From the NCBI GenBank assembly GCA_020024175.1, contig JAHHUB010000002.1:1-23465 (forward strand): 23,465 bases of DNA, given 5' to 3'. Both the position numbers and the translations under genes were made by a program. The first letter of the stretch is position 1; every line of letters starts with the position of its first letter. This document shows positions 1 through 7,690 of the stretch, one piece after another. The DNA is from Oscillospiraceae bacterium. Lineage in GTDB: Bacteria > Bacillota > Clostridia > Oscillospirales > Ruminococcaceae. The notes under the pieces were generated by a model that was not told the DNA's origin, ran no database searches, and saw only the letters and a program-made list of their open reading frames with translations.

Positions 1-176
1 GTATAAACAGAGGAATGGAACTGGCCAGAGAAAAAGGCTTGGAAGATGTTCTCGTTTTGGTGGATAAAACAGCTTTTATTGTGAATGCGAAAAACTCTAC
101 GGTAATCACTACAGTTGGATATGCAGAAAAAAATGAAAATGTATTTACAAATATTCAAGGGACAGTTATAATTTAA
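1..176 (+). CDS. Flagellar operon protein (TIGR02530-like), 3' end only
   Basis: The window opens inside a gene read in the third frame; 57 codons remain before a TAA at 174-176. The visible C-terminus runs from INRGMELAREKGLEDVLVLV to an ending VFTNIQGTVII. That pattern (INRG-ELA, LVLVD, a central N-A-K-N-S-T-V-I-T segment, ENVFTNI) matches my memory of the small clostridial and bacillar flagellar operon protein TIGR02530, which normally sits just before flgE. The position immediately upstream of the hook gene fits. Its biochemical role is not established to my knowledge; the location between hook-cap and hook genes suggests a part in hook assembly. The start lies outside the window. Confidence 0.75.
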   Translation, partial: INRGMELAREKGLEDVLVLVDKTAFIVNAKNSTVITTVGYAEKNENVFTNIQGTVII

Positions 177-217
177 TTATTAAGAAATCAACCAATGCCG
201 GACCTTTCGAGGAAGCA

Positions 218-245
218 TGAATTTTTGACTGACAGATGAAATTCA
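218..245 (+). other. Weak hairpin in the leader before flgE
   Basis: Seven-base arms TGAATTT (218-224) and AAATTCA (239-245) can pair around a 14-nt loop, about 30 nt before the flgE start. No U-tract follows, so it is not an intrinsic terminator. It might be an mRNA-processing or stability element, but it is short and AT-rich and could be chance. Confidence 0.25.
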
Positions 246-274
246 CAGGTTGATAAAGAAAGGAAAACATAAAC

Positions 275-1252
275 ATGGTAAGATCAATGTACTCAGGTGT
301 TTCCGGACTTAGAACACACCAAACAAGAATGGATGTAATCGGTAACAATATAGCCAATGTTAATACATACGGATTTAAAGCAAGCCGTGCTACTTTCAGA
401 GACATTTACTACCAAACACTTCAAGGGGCAACAGCTCCCGGAAAAGGACAGGTAAGCGGTGGTACAAACCCTAATCAGGTAGGTTACGGTGTTGCTGTAA
501 ATACTATCGATAAACTTATGACACAGTCAGGTTTTGCATTTACAGATAACCCTTTGGATGTAGCTATAGACGGTGAAGGTTTTATCACACTGGAAAGTCC
601 CAGCGGTGAAAAATTCTACACCAGAGCAGGTATTCTTGACATAGATGCTGACGGAAACCTGGTTGACGGAAACGGTAACTTTGTTCTCGGAAATAATTCA
701 GTAATTGAAATTGATGCAAATGCAGCAAACAAAGATGATATAATCAAGACAAAACAAGATGATATGATTCAAAATGCCCAAAACGCAGATACCCAAAAAA
801 TCAATGTGCTCAATGGTATCACAATAACTGGTGCTGATGCTGGCAAGGATAAAGTTACAATGGGTGACTTTAAATCAATTTCAATCAGCAAAACCGGTGA
901 AATCATCGGAAACCTCAAAAAAGAAATTAAGGCAGGTCCTCCACCTGTATTTGCAGAAGGTATTGTAAAAATGGGAAGAATTTCTACATCAGTATTTGAA
1001 AACCCAAAGGCTTTGAACGAAGCAGGCAGCAACTACTTTATGGAATCCATTAACTCAGGTGTTCCAAAAGCAGTTATCCCCAGTCTTGCAGCCGGTGGTG
1101 CTATTGTATCAGGTGCTTTGGAACTTTCAAATGTAGACCTTTCTAAGGAATTTTCCGATATGATTACAACACAAAGAGGATTCCAGGCTAACTCCAGAAT
1201 TATTACAGTTTCTGACGAAATGCTTCAGGAACTGGTAAACCTCAAGAGGTAA
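275..1252 (+). CDS. flgE: Flagellar hook protein FlgE
   Basis: The 325-residue protein builds the hook that couples rod to filament; it is exported by the flagellar type III apparatus and polymerises outside the cell. The N-terminus MVRSMYSGVSGLRTHQTRMD, followed by IGNNIANVNTYGFK, is the flagellar rod/hook N-terminal signature. Residues about 90-125 (NPLDVAIDGEGFITL) are the shared core. The C-terminus (S-D-M-I-T-T-Q-R-G-F-Q-A-N-S-R-I-I) is the matching coiled-coil end. It is shorter than the roughly 400-residue enterobacterial FlgE, with a small surface-exposed middle. The ATG at 275 follows a GAAAGGA box by about 10 nt. The next gene is flbD, as in many Clostridia. A FlgG-type rod protein would look similar, but the position before flbD-motA favours hook. 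Confidence 0.88.
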   Translation: MVRSMYSGVSGLRTHQTRMDVIGNNIANVNTYGFKASRATFRDIYYQTLQGATAPGKGQVSGGTNPNQVGYGVAVNTIDKLMTQSGFAFTDNPLDVAIDGEGFITLESPSGEKFYTRAGILDIDADGNLVDGNGNFVLGNNSVIEIDANAANKDDIIKTKQDDMIQNAQNADTQKINVLNGITITGADAGKDKVTMGDFKSISISKTGEIIGNLKKEIKAGPPPVFAEGIVKMGRISTSVFENPKALNEAGSNYFMESINSGVPKAVIPSLAAGGAIVSGALELSNVDLSKEFSDMITTQRGFQANSRIITVSDEMLQELVNLKR

Positions 1253-1262
1253 TTTGATTTAA

Positions 1263-1317
1263 GAGCAGGGGGCTGCTCATTTGGGTGGCTCCCCGCTTAA
1301 TATTTGAAAAAAGGGGA
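1263..1317 (+). promoter_or_regulatory. Alternative hairpins overlapping the flbD ribosome binding site
   Basis: A perfect six-base-pair hairpin (GAGCAG 1263-1268, GGGG loop, CTGCTC 1273-1278) lies just after flgE. The downstream tract TCCCC (1290-1294) can pair with the flbD Shine-Dalgarno GGGGA (1313-1317), and CCCCGCT (1291-1297) can instead pair with the G-rich part of the first hairpin. There is no U-tract, so it does not look like an intrinsic terminator. Pairing is what I see; any effect on flbD translation or mRNA processing is inferred. Confidence 0.4.
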
Positions 1318-1324
1318 CAGATTT

Positions 1325-1510
1325 ATGATTACTTTGACAAAACTAAACAAACAGGAATTTATATTAAATGCCGACTTAATCGAAACTATAGAAGAAACCC
1401 CCGATACTACAATAAGACTTACCAACGGAAAACTATATATTGTACTTGAGAGCGTAAATGAAGTGGTAAGCAAAGCCATGAAATATTATCGCCAGATTTA
1501 TTCTAGATAA
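1325..1510 (+). CDS. flbD: FlbD family flagellar protein
   Basis: A 61-residue protein starting MITLTKLNKQEFILNADLIE, typical of the small FlbD family found between flgE and motA in Clostridia, spirochaetes and others. The body (E-T-P-D-T-T-I-R-L-T-N-G-K-L-Y-I-V) is characteristic. It is not the Caulobacter transcription factor of the same name, and its molecular role is not well defined. I chose ATG 1325, not an in-frame TTG at 1304, because AGGGGA at 1312-1317 lies at normal spacing from it and the family starts at MITL. It is followed by motA after about 50 nt. Confidence 0.85.
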   Translation: MITLTKLNKQEFILNADLIETIEETPDTTIRLTNGKLYIVLESVNEVVSKAMKYYRQIYSR

Positions 1511-1561
1511 AGAAAAAATATGCCTTTTTTCGGTTTCTGAAGGGCAAAGGAGGAATTTTAA

Positions 1562-2350
1562 TTGGATATATCTAATATTTTGGGACTTTTATTAGGTCTA
1601 GGTTTGATAGTTTACGGTATCATAGGCGGCGGCGGACAAATGGGCTGGTTTATTGATGTTGCATCAATAGCTATTACCGTAGGTGGTACTTTTGCGGGAC
1701 TTATGATTTCGTTTCCGTTCAGTACATGGGCAAGAATACCCAAGCACTTTAAAATTTTGCTTTTTCCGCCGAAAAATAACCCACATACATATATCGAAAA
1801 AATCACCGAACTTGCTCAGGAAGCCAGAAAAAAGGGACTTTTGGCATTGGAAGAAAAGGCACAAGAAACAGGAGATCCATTTCTGCAAAACAGCATAATG
1901 CTTATAGTTGATGGTATGGAACCTGCAAAAGTTAAACAAATACTTGATTCTGAATTGGAAAATTTAACAGAACGACATATGGCGGACATAAGCTTTTATG
2001 AAAAAGGTGCGGCTTTTGGACCTGCATTCGGTATGCTGGGTACGCTGGTCGGACTTATTAATATGCTTTATACCATGCAGGAAAACCCTGATGGTTTGGC
2101 ACAGGGTATGGCGACAGCGCTTATCACAACATTCTATGGTTCTATGATAGCAAACCTTATATTCCAGCCAATAGCAAACAAATTAACTGTTCGCCATAAT
2201 GATGAAATGCTATGCAAACTCATAATCTGCGAAGGGGTTATTTCCATACAAGCAGGAGAAAACCCAAGACATATTGAAGATAAACTGCTTAACTTCTTAC
2301 CTGAAAAGAAGCGCGCTAAGATAAAAGAAAGCGGTCAATCAGAAGAATAA
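1562..2350 (+). CDS. motA: Flagellar motor stator protein MotA
   Basis: MotA forms, with MotB, the membrane ion channel and torque generator of the flagellar motor. The 262-residue product has four membrane segments: residues about 3-20, 28-50, 150-172 and 185-205. The cytoplasmic loop contains EARKKGLLALEEKA, carrying the charged residues that contact FliG. The FGPAFGMLGTLVGLINML stretch includes the conserved proline and the GTLVGL motif of transmembrane helix 3. The start is TTG at 1562, fixed by a near-perfect AAAGGAGG at 1546-1553 with an 8-nt spacer. No ATG gives a full-length protein. Whether the coupling ion is H+ or Na+ cannot be read from the sequence. Confidence 0.95.
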   Translation: MDISNILGLLLGLGLIVYGIIGGGGQMGWFIDVASIAITVGGTFAGLMISFPFSTWARIPKHFKILLFPPKNNPHTYIEKITELAQEARKKGLLALEEKAQETGDPFLQNSIMLIVDGMEPAKVKQILDSELENLTERHMADISFYEKGAAFGPAFGMLGTLVGLINMLYTMQENPDGLAQGMATALITTFYGSMIANLIFQPIANKLTVRHNDEMLCKLIICEGVISIQAGENPRHIEDKLLNFLPEKKRAKIKESGQSEE

Positions 2351-2359
2351 GCACATATA

Positions 2360-2381
2360 TTTTTGGCAATTTTGTCAAAAA
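2360..2381 (+). other. Hairpin downstream of motA
   Basis: Arms TTTTTGGCA (2360-2368) and TGTCAAAAA (2373-2381) form a nine-pair stem (one G-U) with an ATTT loop, ten nt after the motA stop. The following sequence is not a U-run on the + strand, so it is a poor intrinsic terminator. It may define a processed 3' end of motA mRNA. Confidence 0.35.
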
Positions 2382-2456
2382 TGCTTTCAAAAACATTGTA
2401 TAAAGTAACAGAAAATAAAAAACATAAAAAATTTTAAGATAAATTGGAATTTAGTG

Positions 2457-2485
2457 TAGAAAATTTTTAACATTGATGATATAAT
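2457..2485 (+). promoter_or_regulatory. Putative sigma-A promoter before motB
   Basis: TAGAAA (2457-2462, 4 of 6 matches to TTGACA), a 17-nt spacer and a perfect TATAAT (2480-2485) lie about 40 nt before the motB start. This is the only long gap inside the flagellar cluster. TATAAT hexamers arise easily in AT-rich DNA, so this is a prediction only. Confidence 0.45.
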
Positions 2486-2525
2486 TACTAAGAGAAAGTT
2501 TCTGAAAAGGGGAGGGTGAGAATTT

Positions 2526-3371
2526 ATGAAGAAAAAAGAGGGCAGCAAAACCGACCCAAATGCGTGGCTTAATACTTACGCGGATATGGTAACGCTTTTG
2601 CTTACATTCTTTGTTTTGCTCTATGCGCAGTCTTCACCGGACACCGAGAAAATGCAGCTTCTCATAAATGCTTTTTCCAAACTTGGAAATACTGAAAAAA
2701 GCATTATTATCAACATGGACAGAGGAGAAAAAGGAGATCTTGTCCCAGAACATCAAAGCGGAGGAGAAAGCGCAGAACTTGCTATGGAACTTCCGTTTAA
2801 ATTCAGCGATGTGGAAAATTATCTGGCAGATATAATGAACAGTGAGTCCGTAGGAAATTTTGATATATCCGCAGAAGATGATATTCTCATAGAAAGTCGA
2901 GATGGTGTTGTCTTTATGAGATTTAGCGACAGCATTATTTTTGGCCCTGACAGTTATGAAATTACACCTGCAGGAAAAGAGATTTTGTCTTATATAGGTA
3001 CAGGACTCAAGGCTGTGGAAGGACAGGTGGAAACCATAAGAATAAATGGTCATACCGCATCTGTTCCAGCTATAAAAGATAATGCTCCCCATCATAGGGA
3101 ACTGTCTTACAGAAGAGCTCTCAGCGTTTTAAATTTGTTTGAAAATTCCTGTGGCATTAAACCGGAACTTATGGTTCCCACAGGTTGGGGTGCATATAAA
3201 CCTATAGCCCCCAATGACACGGAAGAAAACAGAAAGAAAAACAGAAGAGTGGAACTTCTCATAATAGAAAAGAAAGAAGAAAATCCGGATGAAAAGCTGG
3301 CTGATATGATAGATTTGTATTTTTCAAACTCGGATTTTGCTGATAAAAACAACGGCACGGAAACACCTTAA
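2526..3371 (+). CDS. motB: Flagellar motor stator protein MotB
   Basis: The 281-residue partner of MotA anchors the stator to peptidoglycan and carries the ion-binding aspartate. The N-terminus has the WLNTYADMVTLLLTFFVLLY segment; Asp20 in YAD is the expected ion-binding residue at the start of the single transmembrane helix (about 20-37). Residues about 150-265 form an OmpA/MotB peptidoglycan-binding domain, seen in INGHTASVP, the RRALSVLNLF helix and the RKKNRRVELLI end. A strong AAAAGGGGAGGGTGAG precedes the ATG. It is separated from motA by 175 nt containing a hairpin and a promoter-like sequence. The downstream gene is fliM, with no fliL between. Confidence 0.95.
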   Translation: MKKKEGSKTDPNAWLNTYADMVTLLLTFFVLLYAQSSPDTEKMQLLINAFSKLGNTEKSIIINMDRGEKGDLVPEHQSGGESAELAMELPFKFSDVENYLADIMNSESVGNFDISAEDDILIESRDGVVFMRFSDSIIFGPDSYEITPAGKEILSYIGTGLKAVEGQVETIRINGHTASVPAIKDNAPHHRELSYRRALSVLNLFENSCGIKPELMVPTGWGAYKPIAPNDTEENRKKNRRVELLIIEKKEENPDEKLADMIDLYFSNSDFADKNNGTETP

Positions 3372-3421
3372 AATCTTCAGATTGTTCTAAGTGCTGAATT
3401 TTTTAAGAAAGGGGAGAGTTT

Positions 3422-4438
3422 ATGGCCGGTGGAGATATATTATCACAAAGTCAGATAGATGCACTTCTCAGCGGACTTACCAGCGGCGAGGTAAAAATCG
3501 ATGAAGTTACCAGTAGCGAGAAAAAGATAAAAGAATACGATTTTAGAACGCCTAAGAAGTTTACTAAGGAAAAATTAAAAACCATAAGCAGTATTTTTGA
3601 AACATTTGCAAGACTTTGTTCATCATATTTAACAGGTATTCTGAGAATGTTTACCAAGGTAAGCATTCTTCAAATAGAAGAACAGAGATACTACGAATTT
3701 AACAATGCTTTGCCTGACTCTGTATATATGGGAATTATCGACCTTAAGCCAAAAGATAAAGATATTACCGAAAGTCAGATAATGATTGAAGTATCAAAAG
3801 ATGCATGTTTCTTGATTATAGATAGATTGCTTGGAGGAAGCGGCGAAACCTTGATGATGGATTCATCAAGAGATTTCACAGAAATAGAACTATCTTTACT
3901 CAACAATATCATGTTTAACTTCACAAAATCATTAAAAGAAACATGGGCTAACTATTTGGATGTAGATCCTGTAGTTATGAGCATTGAATCTAATTCAAGA
4001 TTGGTTCAGAACATAGGGCCGGATGAAATAGTAGTAATTATAACCATGGAACTTGAAATGAAAGGCAATAAGTGTTCAATGAACATTTGTTTGCCCGGAG
4101 TATTTCTTGAGGAAACCATGGGTAAACTGTCTACCCGAAATGCAAGAGCCAACAGGCGTTACGATGAAACAAAAGAACAGGAAAAAAGAGAAAACCTTAT
4201 TAAATCCATTGAAAACAGTGAGCTGAGTGTAAAAGCAGTTATTGGTGAACTGACACTTTCATTGGGAGAAATATTATATCTTCAGCTTGGTGATATCATT
4301 ATGCTTGATAAACCGGTTAATCAGGATGCAGTGATTTACATTGAAAAAACTCCTTGGTTTACAGGTAAAATGGGCACTAAGAAGAAGCATAAAGCAATAA
4401 GAATAAATCAGATTATTAAGAAAGAGGTGAAACCATGA
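3422..4438 (+). CDS. fliM: Flagellar motor switch protein FliM
   Basis: FliM is the middle C-ring protein and the docking site for phosphorylated CheY. The 338-residue sequence has the N-terminal CheY-binding peptide ILSQSQIDALLSGL (residues 6-18), a central CheC-like domain (about 45-230) with the R-L-L-G-G-S-G motif, and a C-terminal SpoA/FliN-like domain (about 255-335, IGELTLSLGEILYLQLGDII). A strong AAAGGGGAGA lies before ATG 3422. Its stop overlaps the start of fliY in an ATGA, implying translational coupling. Confidence 0.95.
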   Translation: MAGGDILSQSQIDALLSGLTSGEVKIDEVTSSEKKIKEYDFRTPKKFTKEKLKTISSIFETFARLCSSYLTGILRMFTKVSILQIEEQRYYEFNNALPDSVYMGIIDLKPKDKDITESQIMIEVSKDACFLIIDRLLGGSGETLMMDSSRDFTEIELSLLNNIMFNFTKSLKETWANYLDVDPVVMSIESNSRLVQNIGPDEIVVIITMELEMKGNKCSMNICLPGVFLEETMGKLSTRNARANRRYDETKEQEKRENLIKSIENSELSVKAVIGELTLSLGEILYLQLGDIIMLDKPVNQDAVIYIEKTPWFTGKMGTKKKHKAIRINQIIKKEVKP

Positions 4439-5763
4439 TTTCAGGCGGATTGAATTACGAAACTGAAGCAGCAGACTCCGAGTTTGCACTGTCGCCATTT
4501 GAGGCTGATACTATAGGGGAGATAATGAATATCAGCATGGGTTCGGCGGCAACGGCGATATCCTCATTGCTTGACAGAAAGGTTTTAATCACCACACCAG
4601 AAGTAAGCACAGCTTGTTTTTCCAGCATTTCATATGAGGGTTTCGAACCTGCCATGTGTGTTGAAATTACATATGTAGAAGGTATCAGTGGTTCAAATGT
4701 TATGGTATTTAAACAGGCCGATATGGCACTGATACTGGATGTTTTAATGGGTAGGGAGCCAACTCCACCAGAGGAATTTGAATTTGATGAAATTGCAATA
4801 AGTGCTGCCTGTGAGGTTATGAACCAGATGATGGGTGCATCTGCTACAGCATTGTCAAATTTCCTTGGAATGCCTATTAATATTTCAACACCTAATGCAA
4901 TGCTCAAAGAAACCATTGACATTACAGAAAATATGCATATTGCTCCTGATGATTATGTTACAATTATCAAATTTAATTTGGATATTGAAAATGTGACATC
5001 AACTGAATTTATTTCTGTTATGAGCATGCCTTTGACAAAGGAAATTATCGGAAGAATGACAGGTGGTTATCCGGAAGAAAATAATATTCCAGAAGCACCA
5101 CAGCCTATAGCAATGCCTGATGTGTCTGCAAGCAGTGACAATGGTTCCACAGATATGATGAGTCAGGATGCTATTGAAAAAATGCTTAATTCAATGAATA
5201 CATCACAGCCTGCTGAACAATCAACATTGCAAATGCCACAAATGCCTGAAATGCCTCAGATGCCTCAGGCAATGCCGCAAATGCCTGCTCAGCAACCTAC
5301 AATGCAACAACCTACAATGCAGCAGCCACAAATGCAAATGCCGCAAATGCAAATGCCACCAATGGGAATGCAGCAGCCAGTGATGCAGCCACAAATGATG
5401 CCTATGCAGCCAAATTACTATGGTGCAGTGGCTCCTATGCCAGTAAATGCTAAAAATGTTGTTCTTGAGCAACTTTCCAACAGCGGAACTTTGAGTGGTG
5501 AAAGCCTTTCAAATTTGGAAATGATAATGTCTGTACCTATGCAGGTAACTGTTGAAATAGGCAGAACACATAAAAAGATAAAGGAAATTCTTGATTTTAC
5601 TCAGGGTACAATAGTCGAACTTGACAAACAGGCAGGATCTCCAGTTGACGTAATTGTAAACGGACAACCTGTGGCAAGAGGAGACGTTGTGGTTATTGAT
5701 GATAACTTTGCTATAAGAATTACCGAGATTCTCAAAACAAAGGATCTTTTGGATAATTTATAA
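4435..5763 (+). CDS. fliY: Flagellar switch phosphatase FliY (FliN with CheC domain)
   Basis: FliY is the C-ring protein of Gram-positive bacteria that also dephosphorylates CheY-P. The CheC-like part (residues 18-220) carries two copies of the [D/S]xxxExxN active site: D25-E29-N32 in EADTIGEIMNI and S123-E127-N130 in SAACEVMNQMM. A Met/Gln/Pro-rich linker follows (about residues 263-333). The C-terminal FliN/SpoA domain spans about 360-440 (MSVPMQVTVEIGRTHKKIKE, ending VVVIDDNFAIRITEIL). At 442 residues it is longer than Bacillus subtilis FliY (about 380), largely because of the linker. Unlike FliM here, it shows no EIDALL-type CheY-binding peptide at its N-terminus. It overlaps the fliM stop by 4 nt. 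Confidence 0.93.
   Translation: MISGGLNYETEAADSEFALSPFEADTIGEIMNISMGSAATAISSLLDRKVLITTPEVSTACFSSISYEGFEPAMCVEITYVEGISGSNVMVFKQADMALILDVLMGREPTPPEEFEFDEIAISAACEVMNQMMGASATALSNFLGMPINISTPNAMLKETIDITENMHIAPDDYVTIIKFNLDIENVTSTEFISVMSMPLTKEIIGRMTGGYPEENNIPEAPQPIAMPDVSASSDNGSTDMMSQDAIEKMLNSMNTSQPAEQSTLQMPQMPEMPQMPQAMPQMPAQQPTMQQPTMQQPQMQMPQMQMPPMGMQQPVMQPQMMPMQPNYYGAVAPMPVNAKNVVLEQLSNSGTLSGESLSNLEMIMSVPMQVTVEIGRTHKKIKEILDFTQGTIVELDKQAGSPVDVIVNGQPVARGDVVVIDDNFAIRITEILKTKDLLDNL
5221..5432 (+). repeat. Met/Gln/Pro low-complexity coding repeat within fliY
   Basis: Short units built on ATGCC(A/T)CA(A/G), encoding M-P-Q, Q-M-P and Q-P-T-M, recur for about 70 codons between the CheC-like and FliN domains of FliY. 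The reading frame stays open, so this is a disordered protein linker, not a non-coding repeat. Slippage-type expansion is a likely origin. Confidence 0.85.
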
Positions 5764-5798
5764 ATTAAATAAAGTAAAATACAGATTGGAGAAAAAAT

Positions 5799-6158
5799 AT
5801 GGCTAAAATTTTGGTAGTTGACGATGCAGCATTTATGCGCATGATGATTAAAGATACCCTTACAAAGAATGGGTATACCGAAATTCTGGAAGCACAGGAT
5901 GGTGCTCTTGCAGTTGAAACATTTAAAGCAGAATCACCTGATCTTGTTATTATGGATATTACAATGCCTAATATGGATGGAATTCAGGCTTTGGGCGAAA
6001 TGAAAAAAATTAACCCTTCCTCTAAAATTGTTATGTGTTCTGCTATGGGACAGGAAACAATGGTTGTTGAAGCAATTAAATTGGGAGCATTGGACTTTAT
6101 AGTTAAGCCTTTTAAACCTGAAAGAATTATACAAACAGTTCAGAAAGTATTAGGTTAA
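5799..6158 (+). CDS. cheY: Chemotaxis response regulator CheY
   Basis: A single 119-residue receiver domain, the diffusible signal from the kinase CheA to the motor switch. All receiver residues are present: acidic pair D8-D9 in ILVVDDAAFM, phosphoacceptor D53 in LVIMDITMPNMDG, S81 (CSAMGQ), and K103 in IVKPFKP. There is no output domain. GGAG at about 5787 precedes ATG 5799. Location directly after fliY, a CheY-P phosphatase, is the standard Bacillus/Clostridia arrangement. Confidence 0.95.
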   Translation: MAKILVVDDAAFMRMMIKDTLTKNGYTEILEAQDGALAVETFKAESPDLVIMDITMPNMDGIQALGEMKKINPSSKIVMCSAMGQETMVVEAIKLGALDFIVKPFKPERIIQTVQKVLG

Positions 6159-6163
6159 CACAA

Positions 6164-6574
6164 GTGTTTGTCAATTTGCTTATGGCGGAAACAGCGGAAA
6201 TGACAAGTATGAATGATACATTGTGGCTGACTTTTTCGCTTATGGGAATTATTATAATAATATTTGGAGCTTTTTACTTTACTAAGTGGTTTTCTAAGAA
6301 AATCCCGGCTGTAAACGGAAGCAAAATAAAAATTCTGGACAGAGCAGTGATAGGACAGAATGAATATATAGTTGTGGCTAAAGTCGGAGAAAAAGTTTTT
6401 TTGCTGGGAGTAAGCGGGCAGTCAGTTAATCTGATTGCCGAACTTGATTCGGAAGAATACAAGGATGAAAACAGCGAAAATATAAAACCTTTTCCCGATT
6501 TCGGCAGTTATATGCGTTCTGCTAAAGAATTAACGCAAAAAATCGGGAGAAATAAAAATGACGGCAGTAATTAA
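6164..6574 (+). CDS. fliO: Flagellar export apparatus protein FliO
   Basis: A 136-residue bitopic protein with one membrane helix (about residues 21-43, L-M-G-I-I-I-I-I-F-G-A-F-Y-F) and a small cytoplasmic beta domain (KIKILDRAVIGQNEYIVVAK, VFLLGVSGQSVNLI) typical of FliO, which helps assemble the FliP/FliR export gate. The start is uncertain: GTG 6164 has only a weak AGG nine nt upstream, and ATGs at 6182, 6200 and 6209 are also possible without cutting the membrane helix. It is 5 nt from cheY and overlaps fliP by 17 nt. Confidence 0.85.
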   Translation: MFVNLLMAETAEMTSMNDTLWLTFSLMGIIIIIFGAFYFTKWFSKKIPAVNGSKIKILDRAVIGQNEYIVVAKVGEKVFLLGVSGQSVNLIAELDSEEYKDENSENIKPFPDFGSYMRSAKELTQKIGRNKNDGSN

Positions 6575-7385
6575 AAAAGCCTTGGCTGATAAAAAATTGC
6601 AAAAGCCTTTAAAGATATTTGCGATTTCCTTATGTATTACAGTGATTTTAGCCTGTATGCTTTGCATGGTATCATATGCAGATGAGGCAGATGAGGGAAA
6701 CGAGATAATCAATACAAACCCAGGGGTTACTATAACTGTCAATGGTGCTGATACCAAAACAGACAGAGTTGAATCTTTGGAAATTTTGTTTTTGATGACA
6801 ATATTGGCACTTCTTCCATCTATTTTAATAATGCTCACTGCATTTACCAGAATTATAATAGTTCTTTCTTTTGTAAGAAATGCCATGGGTCTTCAGCAAA
6901 CCCCTCCTAACCAGGTACTTATAGGACTTGCATTGTTTTTAACTTTGTTTATAATGCAGCCTGTTATTACAGAAATAAAAGATGTATCATATACTCCTTA
7001 TGTGGAAGGTGAAATTACCCAGTCAGAAGCTATTAAAGCTGCTGAGGCTCCTATTAAGAAGTTTATGCTCAAACAAACAAAAAACAAAGATTTAAGTCTT
7101 TTTATCTCACTTTCCAAGGAGGAAACTCCTCAAAAAGCGGAAGATGTAAGTATGCTTACATTAGTTCCCGCTTTTATAGTAAGTGAAATTAAAAGAGCAT
7201 TTACAGCAGGTCTGCTGCTTTATGTTCCTTTTATTGTTATAGATATGGTGGTTTCCAGTGTACTTATGTCAATGGGTATGATTATGCTGCCTCCTACCAT
7301 GATTGCAATGCCTTTTAAAATAATGGTATTTCTTATAACAGATGGATGGGGACTTCTTATAAAATCTTTGGTAATGGGATTTTAA
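6558..7385 (+). CDS. fliP: Flagellar export gate protein FliP
   Basis: FliP forms the core ring of the flagellar type III export gate. The 275-residue protein has an N-terminal signal peptide-like segment (about residues 19-41, ending V-S-Y-A), as is usual for FliP. It then has four membrane segments with the conserved ILIMLTAFTRIIIVLSFVR, TPPNQVLIGLALFLT, LVPAFIVSEIKRAFTAGL and MIMLPPTMIAMPFKIMVF motifs. The ATG at 6558 lies inside the end of fliO, preceded by CGGGAGA. Confidence 0.95.
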   Translation: MTAVIKKALADKKLQKPLKIFAISLCITVILACMLCMVSYADEADEGNEIINTNPGVTITVNGADTKTDRVESLEILFLMTILALLPSILIMLTAFTRIIIVLSFVRNAMGLQQTPPNQVLIGLALFLTLFIMQPVITEIKDVSYTPYVEGEITQSEAIKAAEAPIKKFMLKQTKNKDLSLFISLSKEETPQKAEDVSMLTLVPAFIVSEIKRAFTAGLLLYVPFIVIDMVVSSVLMSMGMIMLPPTMIAMPFKIMVFLITDGWGLLIKSLVMGF

Positions 7386-7422
7386 CTAAATTTAATACAA
7401 AAATTAAGAGGGGGAAGAGGCT

Positions 7423-7686
7423 ATGTCACAAGGAGAATATCTGGCACTTTTTAAAGACGCAGTTATTTTATGTATCAAGCTGGCATCTCCTTTTCTTATT
7501 GTCAGCCTAGTTATAGGTTTAATAATAGCAGTTTTGCAAGCGGCAACACAAATTCATGAACAGACAATAACATTTGTTCCAAAAGCACTTGCTATTGCAA
7601 TTATGCTGCTGATGTTTGGACCATGGTCTATGACACTGATAAGTGAATTTGTAAACAGGCTGTTTTTGATGATTTCAAGGATATAG
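7423..7686 (+). CDS. fliQ: Flagellar export gate protein FliQ
   Basis: An 87-residue, two-helix membrane protein of the flagellar export gate. Helix 1 is about residues 15-38 (LASPFLIVSLVIGLIIAVLQ), then the family signature A-A-T-Q-I-H-E-Q-T-I-T-F-V-P-K, then helix 2 (about 53-72). Length and motif match FliQ closely. AGAGGGGGAAG precedes the ATG; fliR starts 4 nt after the stop. Confidence 0.95.
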   Translation: MSQGEYLALFKDAVILCIKLASPFLIVSLVIGLIIAVLQAATQIHEQTITFVPKALAIAIMLLMFGPWSMTLISEFVNRLFLMISRI

Positions 7687-7690
7687 ATAT

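Noticed and set aside
1304..1324. TTG at 1304 as the flbD start
   Set aside because: It would place the ribosome binding site AGGGGA inside the coding region and add residues absent from the family; ATG 1325 is better.
5221..5432. CRISPR-like or tandem non-coding repeat
   Set aside because: Units are short, irregular and in frame inside fliY; they encode a Met/Gln/Pro linker, with no spacers.
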